NCBI GenBank assembly: GCA_902825945.1
Contig: CADECY010000019.1
Span: 1 to 64,000, forward strand
Direction of reading: 5' to 3'
Source: an uncultured Acidobacteriota bacterium
GTDB lineage: Bacteria > Acidobacteriota > Terriglobia > Bryobacterales > Bryobacteraceae
DNA length: 64,000 bases
The translations under genes and the position numbers were made by a program. Within the stretch, counting starts at the first letter, position 1. Every line of letters begins with the position of its first letter. The notes beneath the pieces are model-generated. The model made no database searches. It was given only the letters and a program-made list of their open reading frames with translations, and was not told the origin of the DNA. This document shows positions 9,666-19,850 of this stretch, in pieces.

Positions 9666-9694
9666 TTGCGCCCTCCCCCCGCGATGTGTAATTA
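9666..9694 (+). promoter_or_regulatory. Candidate argF promoter
   Basis: TTGCGC (9666-9671), a 17-bp spacer and TAATTA (9689-9694). The expected start point near 9701 gives a leader of about 25 nt to the GTG at 9726. The -10 and start point lie inside the ARG boxes. Confidence 0.45.
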
Positions 9695-9720
9695 TTCAGA
9701 GTACTGAATAAAAATTCAGA
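9683..9720. promoter_or_regulatory. Tandem ARG boxes (ArgR operator)
   Basis: The box at 9703-9720 matches the 18-bp consensus WNTGAATWWWWATTCANW at every position. A second box at 9683-9700 matches 15 of 18, and the two are 2 bp apart, within the 2-3 bp spacing of paired boxes bound by an ArgR hexamer. They cover the predicted -10 and transcription start of argF, so arginine-loaded ArgR should repress. The repressor gene lies in the same operon. Confidence 0.85.
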
Positions 9721-9725
9721 CCGCC

Positions 9726-10693
9726 GTGCCCAGCAATACCGCGCGCAAGATCGCCGAACCACCGCCCGTCCTCTCGCTCGCCTCCGGGCAGATGCGCAAG
9801 GATCAGGACATTTCCGTCCGCGAACTGCGCTCGATGCTCGATCTGGCGCACGACATGAAGGAACACCCGGAGCGCTATGCGGCGGCATTGCGCGGGCGCT
9901 ATCTGGCGCTGCTGTTCGAGAAGCCTTCGCTCCGCACGCGGCTGACGTTCGAGCTTTCGATCCAGCAGTTGGGCGGCGGCGCGGTGACCACTGTCGGACC
10001 CATCGGCGAACGTGAACCAGTCAAGGATGTCGCGCGCAATCTCGCCCGCTGGGTCAACTGCATTGTCGCCCGCACGTTCGCGCAACAAACGGTCGATGAC
10101 CTGGCCGAATGGTCGGGCGTTCCCGTCGTCAACGCGCTCAGCGACCTTTATCATCCTTGTCAGATCTTCGCCGATGCGGCCGCGCTCGAGCGCCACTTCG
10201 GCCGCCTCGCCGGACTCAAGCTCGCCTTCGTCGGCGATGGCAACAACGTCGCGCACTCGCTGATGCTCACGCTCACGCGGCTCGGCGTCAGTTTCGCGAT
10301 CGCCAATCCGGCGGGATACGATCCGAATCCGGCGATCGTCGCCGAAGCGCGCAAGCTCGCCACGGCGCACGGGACGAAGGTCACGCTCACGCACGATCCG
10401 GAAGAGGCGGTGCGCGGGTCCGACGCCGTCTACACCGACGTGTGGGCAAGCATGGGACAGGAGCATGAAGCCTTCGAGCGCAATCTCCACTTCGAGCCGT
10501 ATCGCGTGAATGAAGCGCTGATGCACAAGGCGAAGAAGAACGCCGTCTTCATGCATTGTCTTCCGGCCAAGCGCGGCCAGGAGACGACGGACGGAGTGAT
10601 GGAATCGAAGCACTCGATCGTGTTCGATCAAGCCGAGTATCGCCTGCACGCGCAGAAGGCGCTGCTCCTCATGTTGCTGGAAGGAAGTAACTC

Positions 10694-10697
<4 letters not shown>
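9726..10697 (+). CDS. argF: Ornithine carbamoyltransferase
   Basis: Cytosolic enzyme joining carbamoyl phosphate to ornithine to give citrulline in arginine synthesis. The carbamoyl-phosphate loop EKPSLRTRLTFE lies at about residues 65-76, the HPCQ motif near 140, and the ornithine-binding HCLPAKRG with its catalytic Cys at about 277-284. The GTG at 9726 gives 323 residues. An in-frame ATG at 9792 would remove a 22-residue, poorly conserved leader and give a length closer to the family norm. Neither start has a Shine-Dalgarno. First gene of an arginine operon, overlapping argH by GTGA. Confidence 0.94.
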
Positions 10698-12069
<1,372 letters not shown>

Positions 12070-12073
<4 letters not shown>

Positions 12074-12504
12074 ACAAGAATTTCCGCCAGAGCCGGATCC
12101 TCGAGATCATCCAGCGGAAATCCATCCATACGCAAGAAGAACTCGCCGATGAGCTGCGGGCGCTCGAGATCCAAGCTACCCAAGTGACGCTTTCGCGCGA
12201 CATCAAGGAGCTTGGGCTCGTGAAGACGCCGGAAGGCTACCGCGCCATGACCGTGGTGGCGCCGAAGGCTCCGGGCTTCGCCACCGTCGCATCGGAATTC
12301 GTCACCGATATTCGGCTGGCGCAGAATCTGCTCGTGCTCAAGACCGCGCCCGGCAACGCGAATTCGGTGGCCGTGGCGTTCGATCGGGAGGGCTGGCCCG
12401 GCGTGGTCGGCACGATCGCGGGCGACGACACGATCCTGATCATCACGCCCGACAACGAAGCCGCGCGCGCCATGGGCGAGCGTGTGCGCGAATTGCTGAC
12501 ATGA
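12070..12504 (+). CDS. argR: Arginine repressor
   Basis: 144 residues. The N-terminal winged helix ([33 protein letters not shown]) binds ARG boxes. The C-terminal half holds the arginine-binding and trimerisation signature [15 protein letters not shown], where the DD pair contacts arginine. It overlaps argH by ATGA. Because consensus ARG boxes sit in front of argF, the operon is probably autoregulated. No second regulator is seen nearby. Confidence 0.95.
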
Positions 12505-12929
12505 TTCCCGCGAACCAAGCCGAACTCGACGATTTCCTGCGCGGATTCGAAGACGGCACCTATCCGGTCAAGCAGTGGACGCACGCCGCCCATCTCGCGA
12601 TGGCGGGCGGATACCTGACGCGCATGAGCGCGGACGAGGCGCTTCCGTTCCTCCGCGAGCGGATCGCCGCCTACAACGTCGCGCAGGGCGGCGTGAACAC
12701 CGACTCGTCGGGATATCACGAATCGCTCACCGTGTTCTGGATCAAACTCGTGGCGGCGCACCTAGCGGGTCTCGACGCGGCAATGTTACGGGTCGACAAG
12801 GTCCGAAGCGTTGTGGAGACCTTCGCGCCTCGCCGCGACATTTTCCGGGAGTATTGGAGCTTCGACGTCGTCAAATCGGTGGAGGCGCGCCGGAGTTGGA
12901 TTCCGCCGGACCTGCGCCCGCTGGAATAG
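12501..12929 (+). CDS. Uncharacterised 142-residue protein coupled to argR
   Basis: Starts in an ATGA overlap with argR and is very likely on the same transcript. It is soluble, largely helical, and has no signal peptide. Conserved-looking segments are [16 protein letters not shown] (about 24-39), [20 protein letters not shown] (about 63-82) and a C-terminal [11 protein letters not shown]. The His residues of THAAH and GYHE could form a metal or catalytic site. I recognise the pattern as a small bacterial family without an assigned function. Position suggests a link to arginine or nitrogen metabolism, but this is only context. Confidence 0.8.
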   Translation: MIPANQAELDDFLRGFEDGTYPVKQWTHAAHLAMAGGYLTRMSADEALPFLRERIAAYNVAQGGVNTDSSGYHESLTVFWIKLVAAHLAGLDAAMLRVDKVRSVVETFAPRRDIFREYWSFDVVKSVEARRSWIPPDLRPLE

Positions 12930-12932
12930 GAT
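12927..12932 (+). promoter_or_regulatory. -10-like hexamer TAGGAT using the upstream TAG stop
   Basis: The TAG stop of the 142-residue protein gene is the first half of TAGGAT, which ends 7 nt before the ATG at 12940. A start about 7 nt downstream would give a leaderless mRNA. No clear -35 is seen. Confidence 0.35.
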
Positions 12933-12939
12933 AAGAGTC

Positions 12940-14325
12940 ATGACTCGCCGCGAGATGCTTGGCCGTTTCGGCATGGGCTTCGGCTCGCTCGGCTTCGCGT
13001 TGAACGCCGCGCCCGCGCTCGATGCCACCGATCCGCTCGCACCGCGCCGCGCTCCGAATCCGGCCAAAGCCAAGCGCGTGATCCATCTCTTCATGAACGG
13101 CGGACCGTCGCAGGTGGACACCTTCGACCCCAAGCCCGCGCTGGCGAAATACGCGGGCAAGGAACTGCCGATTCACCTGCGCACCGAACGCCGGACGGGC
13201 GCGGGCTTTCCCTCGCCATTCGCCTTCAAGCGATTCGGCAAGAGCGGAATCGAGGTCAGCGAGATCTTCTCGAACATCGGCGAGCGCATTGACGACATCT
13301 GCGTGATCCGTTCGATGCACACCAATGTTCCGAATCACGGTCCGTCGCTCATGATGATGAACTGCGGCACCGAGCGGCAGGTGCGTCCGAGCTTCGGCTC
13401 GTGGGTCACCTACGGACTCGGATCGGAGAATCGCAACCTGCCGGGATTCGTGGTGCTGTGTCCCGGCGGCATGCCGACGGCCGCCACGCAAAACTGGCGC
13501 TCCGCATTCTTGCCGGGCGCCTACCAGGGCACCCACGTCGATACCAAGGAAACCGAAGTCGACCGGCTGATCGCGCACGTGAAGAGTCACACGACGCCGC
13601 TGGACGATCAACGCGCTCAACTCGATCTGCTCGCCGAGCTCAATCAGAGACACAAGGCAGAGCGCCCCGATGACGCGATGCTCGATGCGCGGATTCAATC
13701 GTTCGAACTCGCTTTCCGCATGCAGATGGAAGCCGCGGATGTGTTCGATGTGAACAAGGAACCGGCGAAGATCCGCGAGCTGTACGGCGATACCCTGCAC
13801 GGCCGGCAGTTGCTGATCGCGAGGCGTCTGCTCGAGAAGGGTGTGCGATTCGTGCAGGTGTGGCACGGCGCCGGACAACCTTGGGATAGCCATAGCGAGA
13901 TCGCCAAAAATCACGCCAAGCTCGCGGCCGAATGCGACAAGCCGATCGCGGCGCTGCTGATCGACTTGAAGCAACGCGGCATGCTCGACGACACGCTGGT
14001 GGTGTGGGGCGGAGAATTCGGGCGCACGCCGACCGTCGAACTGACGGCATTCGGCAGCAACCTCGGCGTGAATGGCCGCGACCACAATTCCTATGGATTT
14101 TCGATGTGGGTCGCGGGCGGTGGTGTGAAAGGCGGACATGTCCACGGAGCGACCGACGAGTTCGGGTTCCGTGCCGAAGAGAAGCGCGTCCACGTGCATG
14201 ACCTACATGCGACGCTGCTGCACTTGCTCGGCTTCGATCACCTGAGGCTGACCTATCGGTACGCCGGCCGCGACTTCCGCCTCACCGACGTACACGGGCA
14301 ACTGGTTCCGGAGATCCTGGCGTAG
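12940..14325 (+). CDS. DUF1501 protein, Tat-exported, sulfatase-like fold
   Basis: 461 residues. The N-terminus MTRREMLGRFGMGFGSLGF is a Tat-type signal followed by an Ala-rich stretch. Family landmarks: RVIHLFMNGGPSQVDTFDPKP near 48-68, SMHTNVPNHGPS near 125-135, GEFGRTP near 360, and a C-terminal L-L-H-LLGFDH segment. DUF1501 proteins belong to the alkaline phosphatase/sulfatase superfamily and are abundant in Acidobacteria and Planctomycetes, often next to DUF1553/DUF1549 partners; none is visible here. No substrate is established. The ATG at 12940 is preferred over upstream in-frame codons because it begins the Tat signal. The sialidase gene follows 10 nt later. Confidence 0.9.
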   Translation: MTRREMLGRFGMGFGSLGFALNAAPALDATDPLAPRRAPNPAKAKRVIHLFMNGGPSQVDTFDPKPALAKYAGKELPIHLRTERRTGAGFPSPFAFKRFGKSGIEVSEIFSNIGERIDDICVIRSMHTNVPNHGPSLMMMNCGTERQVRPSFGSWVTYGLGSENRNLPGFVVLCPGGMPTAATQNWRSAFLPGAYQGTHVDTKETEVDRLIAHVKSHTTPLDDQRAQLDLLAELNQRHKAERPDDAMLDARIQSFELAFRMQMEAADVFDVNKEPAKIRELYGDTLHGRQLLIARRLLEKGVRFVQVWHGAGQPWDSHSEIAKNHAKLAAECDKPIAALLIDLKQRGMLDDTLVVWGGEFGRTPTVELTAFGSNLGVNGRDHNSYGFSMWVAGGGVKGGHVHGATDEFGFRAEEKRVHVHDLHATLLHLLGFDHLRLTYRYAGRDFRLTDVHGQLVPEILA

Positions 14326-14328
14326 ACT
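14323..14328 (+). promoter_or_regulatory. -10-like hexamer TAGACT using the upstream TAG stop
   Basis: The DUF1501 stop codon TAG begins TAGACT, which ends 7 nt before the sialidase ATG. Readthrough from the DUF1501 gene is equally possible. Confidence 0.3.
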
Positions 14329-14335
14329 GAGCTTT

Positions 14336-15493
14336 ATGCTCACGTTCGCATTCCTGCTCGCGGCCACGGCGCCGCTGTTTGAAAAGGTGGACATCTTCGA
14401 AGCGGCCGTGGGCGGATACGCGCACTATCGCGTGCCCTCGATCATCGTTTCGCAACGCGGCACGGTCATCGCCGTTACCGAAGCGCGCAAGTCGCAACGC
14501 GGCGACTGGGGTCCGCAGGACATCCTGATGCGCCGCAGCCGCGATGGCGGCAAGACTTGGGACAGTCCCCGTGCCATCGCAAAGGTGGAAGGCGAAATCG
14601 CGCCGAACCCCGTGGCGCTGGCGCAGAATCTCGACAAGCCGGGCGACACCACCTACAACAACATCGTGCCGATCGTCGATCGCAAGCGCGGTAACCTGCA
14701 CTTCCTGTTGTGTGCCGAGTACGCACGATGCTTCAGCATGACCAGCCGCGATGATGGTGACACCTTCTCGAAGCCCGTGGACATCACGCCGGTCTTCGAG
14801 CAGTTCCGCCGCGAATACCCGTGGAAGGTGATCGCCACGGGTCCAGGCCACGGCATCCAACTCCGCAACGGACGGCTCGTGGTGCCCGTTTGGCTGAGCG
14901 ATGGAACCGGAGGCCACGCGCACCGGCCTTCGATCGTCTCGGTGATCTACTCCGACGACGGCGCGACGTGGAAGCGGGGCGATGTGGTGGTGCGGCACCC
15001 CGATCTGAACAACCCGAGTGAGACGATCGCAGTGGAACTCGCGGACGGGCGCGTGATGCTGAACATCCGCAGCGAAGCCGAGGAACATCGCCGCGCGATC
15101 TCCTATAGCCGCGATGGCGCGACGAAGTGGTCGAAGCCCGTGTTTCAACAGGAACTCATCGAGCCGATCTGCATGGCTTCGATCATCCGCCATTCTCCGC
15201 GCAAGCTCGTCTTCGTGAATCCGGACAGCTCCGAACCGCGCGACCCGAAGCGTCCCCTGCACAACTTCAAACGGCAGAACGTCTCCGCTCGTCTGAGCAC
15301 GGATGATGGCAAGACTTGGAGCCCCGCCAAGCCGATCGAACCCGGCCCGTCCGGATACTCCGATCTCGCCGTGGGTCCGGACGGAACCATCTATTGCATC
15401 TATGAGCGCGGAGCCGTCTCGGGCTCTGATACCTACATTAAGTACCTGACGGTGGTGCGATTCAATCTCGAGTGGCTGAACGCGGCGCGCTGA
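14336..15493 (+). CDS. Exo-alpha-sialidase-like BNR-repeat glycosidase
   Basis: 385 residues with a short hydrophobic secretion signal (MLTFAFLLAATAP). HYRVPSI near 23-29 is the FRIP-like arginine motif of six-bladed GH33-type sialidases. Asp boxes (SxDxGxTW) recur as SRDGGKTW, SDDGATW and STDDGKTW. NNPSETIAVELADGRVMLNIRS carries the conserved Glu and an Arg, and the C-terminal GPSGYSDLAVGPDGTIYCIYE supplies the Tyr/Glu region. The family releases terminal sialic acid or related sugars; many acidobacterial members act on other glycans, so specificity is open. It lies tail-to-tail with ridA. Confidence 0.88.
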   Translation: MLTFAFLLAATAPLFEKVDIFEAAVGGYAHYRVPSIIVSQRGTVIAVTEARKSQRGDWGPQDILMRRSRDGGKTWDSPRAIAKVEGEIAPNPVALAQNLDKPGDTTYNNIVPIVDRKRGNLHFLLCAEYARCFSMTSRDDGDTFSKPVDITPVFEQFRREYPWKVIATGPGHGIQLRNGRLVVPVWLSDGTGGHAHRPSIVSVIYSDDGATWKRGDVVVRHPDLNNPSETIAVELADGRVMLNIRSEAEEHRRAISYSRDGATKWSKPVFQQELIEPICMASIIRHSPRKLVFVNPDSSEPRDPKRPLHNFKRQNVSARLSTDDGKTWSPAKPIEPGPSGYSDLAVGPDGTIYCIYERGAVSGSDTYIKYLTVVRFNLEWLNAAR

Positions 15494-15511
15494 TACCCGC
15501 GCGGTGATCGT

Positions 15512-15895
15512 CTACGCCGTCACAACCGCGATCGCGTCGATCTCCACCATCGCATTCCGCGGAAGCGCTCCCGCCTGAATCGTTGAACGTGCCGGAGGGG
15601 CGGCGGTGAAGTATCGCGCGTAAACCTCGTTCATCTTCGGAAAGTCCGCGATGTCGCGCAGATAAACCGTCGTTTTGAGAACGGCGTCGAGGCTCGAACC
15701 CGATGCCGTGAGCACGGCCTTCAGATTCTCGAAGACCCGCTCGGTCTGCTCGGCGATTCCGCCTTCGATCACCTGACCAGTGGCCGGGTCGAGCGGGATC
15801 TGCCCGCTCAGATAGGCGATGCCGTTGTGGATGATCGCCTGCGTGTAGGGGCCGATGGCCTTCGGCGCGTTGTCGGTACTGACGGTTTGTTTCAT
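15512..15895 (-). CDS. ridA: RidA-family enamine/imine deaminase
   Basis: 127 residues, exactly the family size. Hallmarks: AIGPYTQAI near 13-21, LSGQIPLDPATGQ near 30-42, and the C-terminal ARSTIQAGALPRNAMVEIDA, whose Arg binds the carboxylate of 2-aminoacrylate. RidA hydrolyses reactive enamine intermediates from PLP enzymes and protects metabolism. Its ATG overlaps the pyrD stop (ATGA), so the two are co-translated. Confidence 0.93.
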   Translation of the reverse strand: MKQTVSTDNAPKAIGPYTQAIIHNGIAYLSGQIPLDPATGQVIEGGIAEQTERVFENLKAVLTASGSSLDAVLKTTVYLRDIADFPKMNEVYARYFTAAPPARSTIQAGALPRNAMVEIDAIAVVTA

Positions 15896-16824
15896 TTGTT
15901 CGATTCTCCCATCTTCAGCGTGCCCGTCAAGTCCGCCGCTCGTGCGATATGTTCGGCGGCGAGGAACTGATCGAGTTCGCGCGCGATCCGGCTGACCGAC
16001 GAAGGATCGAAGAAACTGGCCGTTCCCACTTCGACAGCGGTGGCGCCCGCGATCAGGAACTCGGCAGCGTCTTCGCCGGTCGCGATTCCGCCGAGCCCGA
16101 CGACCGGAATCTTCACCGCTTTCCAGGCCTCATGGACCAAGCGCAGCGCCACCGGCTTGATCGCGGGTCCGCTGAGTCCGCCGAATCCGGCGCCGATGCG
16201 CGCGCGGCGGGTCCGCGCGTCGATGGCGAGAGCGATGAACGTGTTGACGAGCGAGATTGCGTCCGCGCCTGACTCTTCGGCGGCGCGGGCGAGCGGCTCG
16301 ATCTTGGCGACATTCGGCGAGAGCTTCACGAGCATGGGGCGCGCGGTGCGCGCGCGGGCGGTCGTCACCAGTTCCGCGAGCAGCACCGGATCACTCGAAA
16401 AGAACACGCCGCCGTGTTTCGTGTTCGGACACGAGACGTTCAACTCGTATCCGGCGATTCCCTCCTCGGCTTCGAGCGCGTCGATGACTGCCACGTAGTC
16501 CGCCACTTCATTTCCGAAGACATTGGCGAACACCGGAACGCCGATTTGGCGGAGGCCCGGCAGCTTTTCCCGGATGAACGCGCGGACCCCGACATTCTGA
16601 AGCCCGATCGAGTTCATCATGCCGCTCTCGGTCTCCCAAAGACGCGGCGGTGGGTTGCCCTTCATCGGTTCGCGGGACAGGCCCTTGACGACAATCGCGC
16701 CGACCCAACCCCAATCGACGAGCCCCTCCATTTCGACGCCATAACCGAAAGTACCGGAAGCAGCCAGTACGGGCGTCGAAAGCGGTATGCCGCATAAGGT
16801 TATCGCGAGACGGGATTGAGGCAT
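15892..16824 (-). CDS. pyrD: Dihydroorotate dehydrogenase, class 1B-like
   Basis: 310 residues. It oxidises dihydroorotate to orotate in pyrimidine synthesis using FMN. ASGTFGYG near 22-29, the NSIGLQN loop near 71-77, and NVSCPNTKHGG near 128-138 (active-site Cys) identify a soluble class 1 enzyme. The FMN phosphate site reads GLGGIATGEDAAEFLIAGA near 240-258. Class 1B enzymes work with the PyrK iron-sulfur/FAD subunit, but pyrK is not in the window, so the electron acceptor cannot be decided here. ridA follows with a 4-nt overlap. Confidence 0.94.
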   Translation of the reverse strand: MPQSRLAITLCGIPLSTPVLAASGTFGYGVEMEGLVDWGWVGAIVVKGLSREPMKGNPPPRLWETESGMMNSIGLQNVGVRAFIREKLPGLRQIGVPVFANVFGNEVADYVAVIDALEAEEGIAGYELNVSCPNTKHGGVFFSSDPVLLAELVTTARARTARPMLVKLSPNVAKIEPLARAAEESGADAISLVNTFIALAIDARTRRARIGAGFGGLSGPAIKPVALRLVHEAWKAVKIPVVGLGGIATGEDAAEFLIAGATAVEVGTASFFDPSSVSRIARELDQFLAAEHIARAADLTGTLKMGESNK

Positions 16825-16869
16825 CTATCGTGCGAAAGAAGTAAGGTTAAAGCCTACCACGGGCAACGC

Positions 16870-16887
16870 CCCCTTTCCCGTAAGGGG
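16870..16887 (+). promoter_or_regulatory. Small hairpin next to the ribosome site of the hybrid kinase
   Basis: CCCCTT (16870-16875) can pair with AAGGGG (16882-16887), which overlaps the purine-rich Shine-Dalgarno-like sequence in front of ATG 16896. It could mask the ribosome site; effect unproven. Confidence 0.3.
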
Positions 16888-16895
16888 AAGCCCCC

Positions 16896-18947
16896 ATGTC
16901 CGGAACGGTGGAAACTGCCGCATTACTCTATGTGATCACGGTTACGTCTCCCGTTCAGGCCGCGCGACCCGGCGCGGCACCGGGCCACGTCCCGGAACCA
17001 CCCCGGTCGAAGCTGGGTCAGCGAATGACCCGCTTCGTGACCGCGCTTCTGGTGTGGGTGGCCGTCGTATTCATCGTGCACGATGTGGGCGTGCGCGGCC
17101 TAGATCCCACCCGCACCGTGGCGCTGGCAATCGCCGTAACCGTGGGCGCCACAGTGGTGTCCCGCTACACGATGCGGATCCTCACTCGTCCGCTAACGAT
17201 ACTCGAGGAGAGCGCGAGTTCGGGCGAGCCCGTGATGGTGAGCCCGACAGGCGACGAGGTGGAGCGGATCGCGGAAAGCATCAACGAATTGATCGCCGGC
17301 GCCTCCAGGCCGGATCGCCCCGAAGTGTGGGAACAGAAAATCCGCCAGCGGACCGAAGCGCTCGAGGAGGCCACTTCGCGCGCGCTCGCCGCCAGCCGCG
17401 CCAAGAGCGAGTTTCTCGCCAACATGTCGCATGAGCTGCGCACGCCGATGGGCGGCATTCTGGGCATGATCGATCTGGCGATGGACGGCCAGGTAAATCC
17501 CGCGCAGAAGGAGCATTTGGAAACCGCGAAGGGCTGCGCGCAGAACCTGCTCGCGCTGCTGAACGACATTCTCGACCTTTCCAAGATCGAAGCCGGGAAG
17601 ATGCTCCTCGAAAAGGCGCCGTTCGATCCGCGCGAAGTCGCCCGGCAATGCGCGCGCTCATTCTCGCGGCAATGCGCGGACAAGGGCGTGGAACTGCGCG
17701 AGAACTACGATTCCTCCCTTCCGGCGCAACTGGTGGGTGATCAACTCCGCGTCCGGCAGATTCTGATTAACTTGCTGAGCAATGCGGTGAAGTTCACCTC
17801 GACCGGCTATGTGGAGCTTTCGGCCGACTATCGCGCCGACGCGTCGAGCGGCGGGAGCGTCATCTTCCGTGTCGCCGACACCGGCACCGGAATTCCGCGC
17901 GACAAGCTGGAGGCGATCTTCGAGGAGTTCACGCAGGCCGACGGCAGCGTCAGCCGGCGATTCGGCGGCACCGGTCTCGGTCTCGCCATCACGCGGCGCC
18001 TGGTGGAATTGCATCGCGGCGCGATCTCGGTGACGAGCGAACCCGGCCAGGGCAGCACCTTTACGGTGGACCTGCGGTTCGAAGCGGCACCGAAACCGGT
18101 GACCGGATCGGCGCCCAAGGCCAGCATCGACACCGCCACGGCGGAAGCGCCGGGAAAGGCCGCGACGATCCTGCTGTGCGAAGACAATACCGTGAACCAG
18201 CGTGTGATGCGCGCGATTCTCGAAAAGCAGGGTCACTCGGTGATCATCGCGGGCGACGGCTACGAGGCGCTGAAAGCGCTCGAGGAAACCGCGGTCGACC
18301 TGATCCTGATGGACGTGCAGATGCCTGAGATGGATGGCATCACCGCGGCCAAGCTGATCCGCGAGAAGGAACAGTGGCGGGGCCTGCCGATCGTCGCCAT
18401 CACAGCCCACGCAATGAATGGCGATCGCGAGCGTTGTCTCCAGGCGGGCATGACCGGCTACATCTCGAAGCCCGTGGCGCCGAAGGCATTGGTCCAAACC
18501 GTTCGTGACCAGTTGAACGGAAAGTTCGAGGTCTACTGCTCCACCAACACGATGGTCGCGGTGGCGCAAGGGCATCCCGAACCCATCGACCGGCAGTTGG
18601 CGGCCAAGCTCATGGGTCCGGACCGCGAACTGATGAAGAGCATGACGGCGCTGTTCCTGCAGTTGGCGCCCGAGCGTATCCAGAAGCTGCACCTCGCGGC
18701 GGCGCGCCTCGATTCGTTCGGCCTGCGCAACCACGCCGAAAAGCTGAGCACCGCGGCGGAGCGCATCGCGGCGGTCGAGGTCTCCAACCGCGCGAAAGAG
18801 TTGGCGGCCGACGCGCCCAATCTCAATCCGGAAGCGCTACTCGACAAGATCAACGATCTCGACAAGGCGCTGCGGCGGCTGGATCGCTATGTCCGCAAGC
18901 AAGACCGGAAGAGCCATGACGTCGCTGTCGCGGGAAAGCGGCGCTGA
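16896..18947 (+). CDS. Membrane hybrid sensor histidine kinase with receiver and degenerate HPt domain
   Basis: 683 residues. Two transmembrane helices lie at about 45-62 and 74-90, followed by a HAMP-like linker. The HisKA domain has FLANMSHELRTPMGG with phospho-acceptor His179. The ATPase domain shows LINLLSNAVKFT (N box), DTGTGIP (G1) and GGTGLGLAI (G2). A receiver follows with CEDN, LMDVQMPEMDG (Asp473), ITAHA and SKP. The last about 100 residues look like an HPt helical bundle, with His613 in NHAEKLS instead of the usual AHxLKG. There is almost no periplasmic sensor loop, so the signal may be membrane-derived or delivered by a partner. No response regulator gene is adjacent. Confidence 0.93.
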   Translation: MSGTVETAALLYVITVTSPVQAARPGAAPGHVPEPPRSKLGQRMTRFVTALLVWVAVVFIVHDVGVRGLDPTRTVALAIAVTVGATVVSRYTMRILTRPLTILEESASSGEPVMVSPTGDEVERIAESINELIAGASRPDRPEVWEQKIRQRTEALEEATSRALAASRAKSEFLANMSHELRTPMGGILGMIDLAMDGQVNPAQKEHLETAKGCAQNLLALLNDILDLSKIEAGKMLLEKAPFDPREVARQCARSFSRQCADKGVELRENYDSSLPAQLVGDQLRVRQILINLLSNAVKFTSTGYVELSADYRADASSGGSVIFRVADTGTGIPRDKLEAIFEEFTQADGSVSRRFGGTGLGLAITRRLVELHRGAISVTSEPGQGSTFTVDLRFEAAPKPVTGSAPKASIDTATAEAPGKAATILLCEDNTVNQRVMRAILEKQGHSVIIAGDGYEALKALEETAVDLILMDVQMPEMDGITAAKLIREKEQWRGLPIVAITAHAMNGDRERCLQAGMTGYISKPVAPKALVQTVRDQLNGKFEVYCSTNTMVAVAQGHPEPIDRQLAAKLMGPDRELMKSMTALFLQLAPERIQKLHLAAARLDSFGLRNHAEKLSTAAERIAAVEVSNRAKELAADAPNLNPEALLDKINDLDKALRRLDRYVRKQDRKSHDVAVAGKRR

Positions 18948-18963
18948 CCGGCTCCGTGCCGAG

Positions 18964-18972
18964 TGATAGATT
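18964..18972 (+). promoter_or_regulatory. Extended -10 (TGATAGATT) in front of the ThuA gene
   Basis: TAGATT at 18967-18972 is preceded by TGA and ends 6 nt before ATG 18979, placing the start point at the A of the ATG. A -35-like CTGACC lies 16 bp upstream (18945-18950). Confidence 0.45.
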
Positions 18973-18978
18973 GGCGGG

Positions 18979-19794
18979 ATGACCCGCCGCCATCTTCTTC
19001 AAGCCGCTCCGGCTCTTCTCGGCGCCGCCACCCGCAAGGCACGGGGGTTCGCGCTCATTGGCGACCGCCCTCACAACTCCGACTACATTCGCACCGGACT
19101 CCGCAAGACCATTTGCCAGGGATTGGGCGTGAGTATCGACTTTCGCGACGAAGTGGAGCTGCTATCGGAAGAGACGCTGCACGGATACGAGTTCCTCATC
19201 ATTCTTCGCGACGGGTTCCTGTGGCCCGATGGCTACCTCGACGAGAATTCGAACGCGGCATGGCACGGAGGCGGTAAGCCGCCGTTGGTGAGCGAACCGC
19301 CTGTTCCGAAGCGTGACATCAAGGGGTTCGCTTGGATGACCGCGCAACAGGGCCGCGCCGTGCAGGACTTCGTGCGCAACGGCGGCGGCGCCTTGCTGTT
19401 GCACAATGTCACCCACATTGGCACGCACAATGCCGAGTTCCGAGAACTGTTAGGCGCCTCCTACCTCGGGCACCCGCCGGTCCGCACGTTCCGCGTGCGC
19501 GTGACCAATTCCAATCATCCCATCACGCGCGGCGTCCGCGATTTCACCGTGACCGATGAGCAGCACTACATGACCTACGAGAAGGACCGCAAGCATCTGC
19601 TGCTCGAAAGTGTACATCCGGCCGGGGTTTCATACGAGAAGCACGGTCCGTCAGCGCCGGCCGGCTGGGCCTTCGACTATGGCAAGGGGCGTGTCTGCTA
19701 TTTTTCGCCCGGACACCTGCTCACCGTGCTCTGGAATCCCGAATACGTAAAGCTCCAGCAAAACGCCGTGCGATGGCTGCTGAAGCAGAGCTGA
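18979..19794 (+). CDS. ThuA-domain protein, exported
   Basis: 271 residues. It starts with a Tat-like signal (MTRRHLLQAAPALLGAA). The body is a ThuA-like glutamine-amidotransferase fold: FALIGDRPHNSDYIR, a central GRAVQDFVRNGGGALLLHN, THNAEFRELLG, NSNHPITRGVRDF, and the C-terminal GKGRVCYFSPGHLLTVLWNPEY. ThuA proteins are linked to disaccharide use and are common in glycan-degrading Acidobacteria and Planctomycetes; no reaction is proven for this type. It has its own promoter-like sequence and is followed by a strongly structured intergenic segment. Confidence 0.86.
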   Translation: MTRRHLLQAAPALLGAATRKARGFALIGDRPHNSDYIRTGLRKTICQGLGVSIDFRDEVELLSEETLHGYEFLIILRDGFLWPDGYLDENSNAAWHGGGKPPLVSEPPVPKRDIKGFAWMTAQQGRAVQDFVRNGGGALLLHNVTHIGTHNAEFRELLGASYLGHPPVRTFRVRVTNSNHPITRGVRDFTVTDEQHYMTYEKDRKHLLLESVHPAGVSYEKHGPSAPAGWAFDYGKGRVCYFSPGHLLTVLWNPEYVKLQQNAVRWLLKQS

Positions 19795-19850
19795 CACCCC
19801 GAAAAAGCAGAAGGGGCGCGTTCGTTTGGGAAGCACCCCTTCGCGGTGTC
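19793..19850 (+). other. Nested stem-loop after the ThuA gene (terminator or small structured RNA)
   Basis: An outer stem GACACC (19793-19798) with GGTGTC (19845-19850) encloses a second stem GAAGGGG (19810-19816) with CCCCTTC (19836-19842). The outer arm includes the last bases of the ThuA stop codon. No U-tract follows. The next 120 nt up to the aldolase start contain another possible CCCC/GGGG stem but no open frame. Confidence 0.45.
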
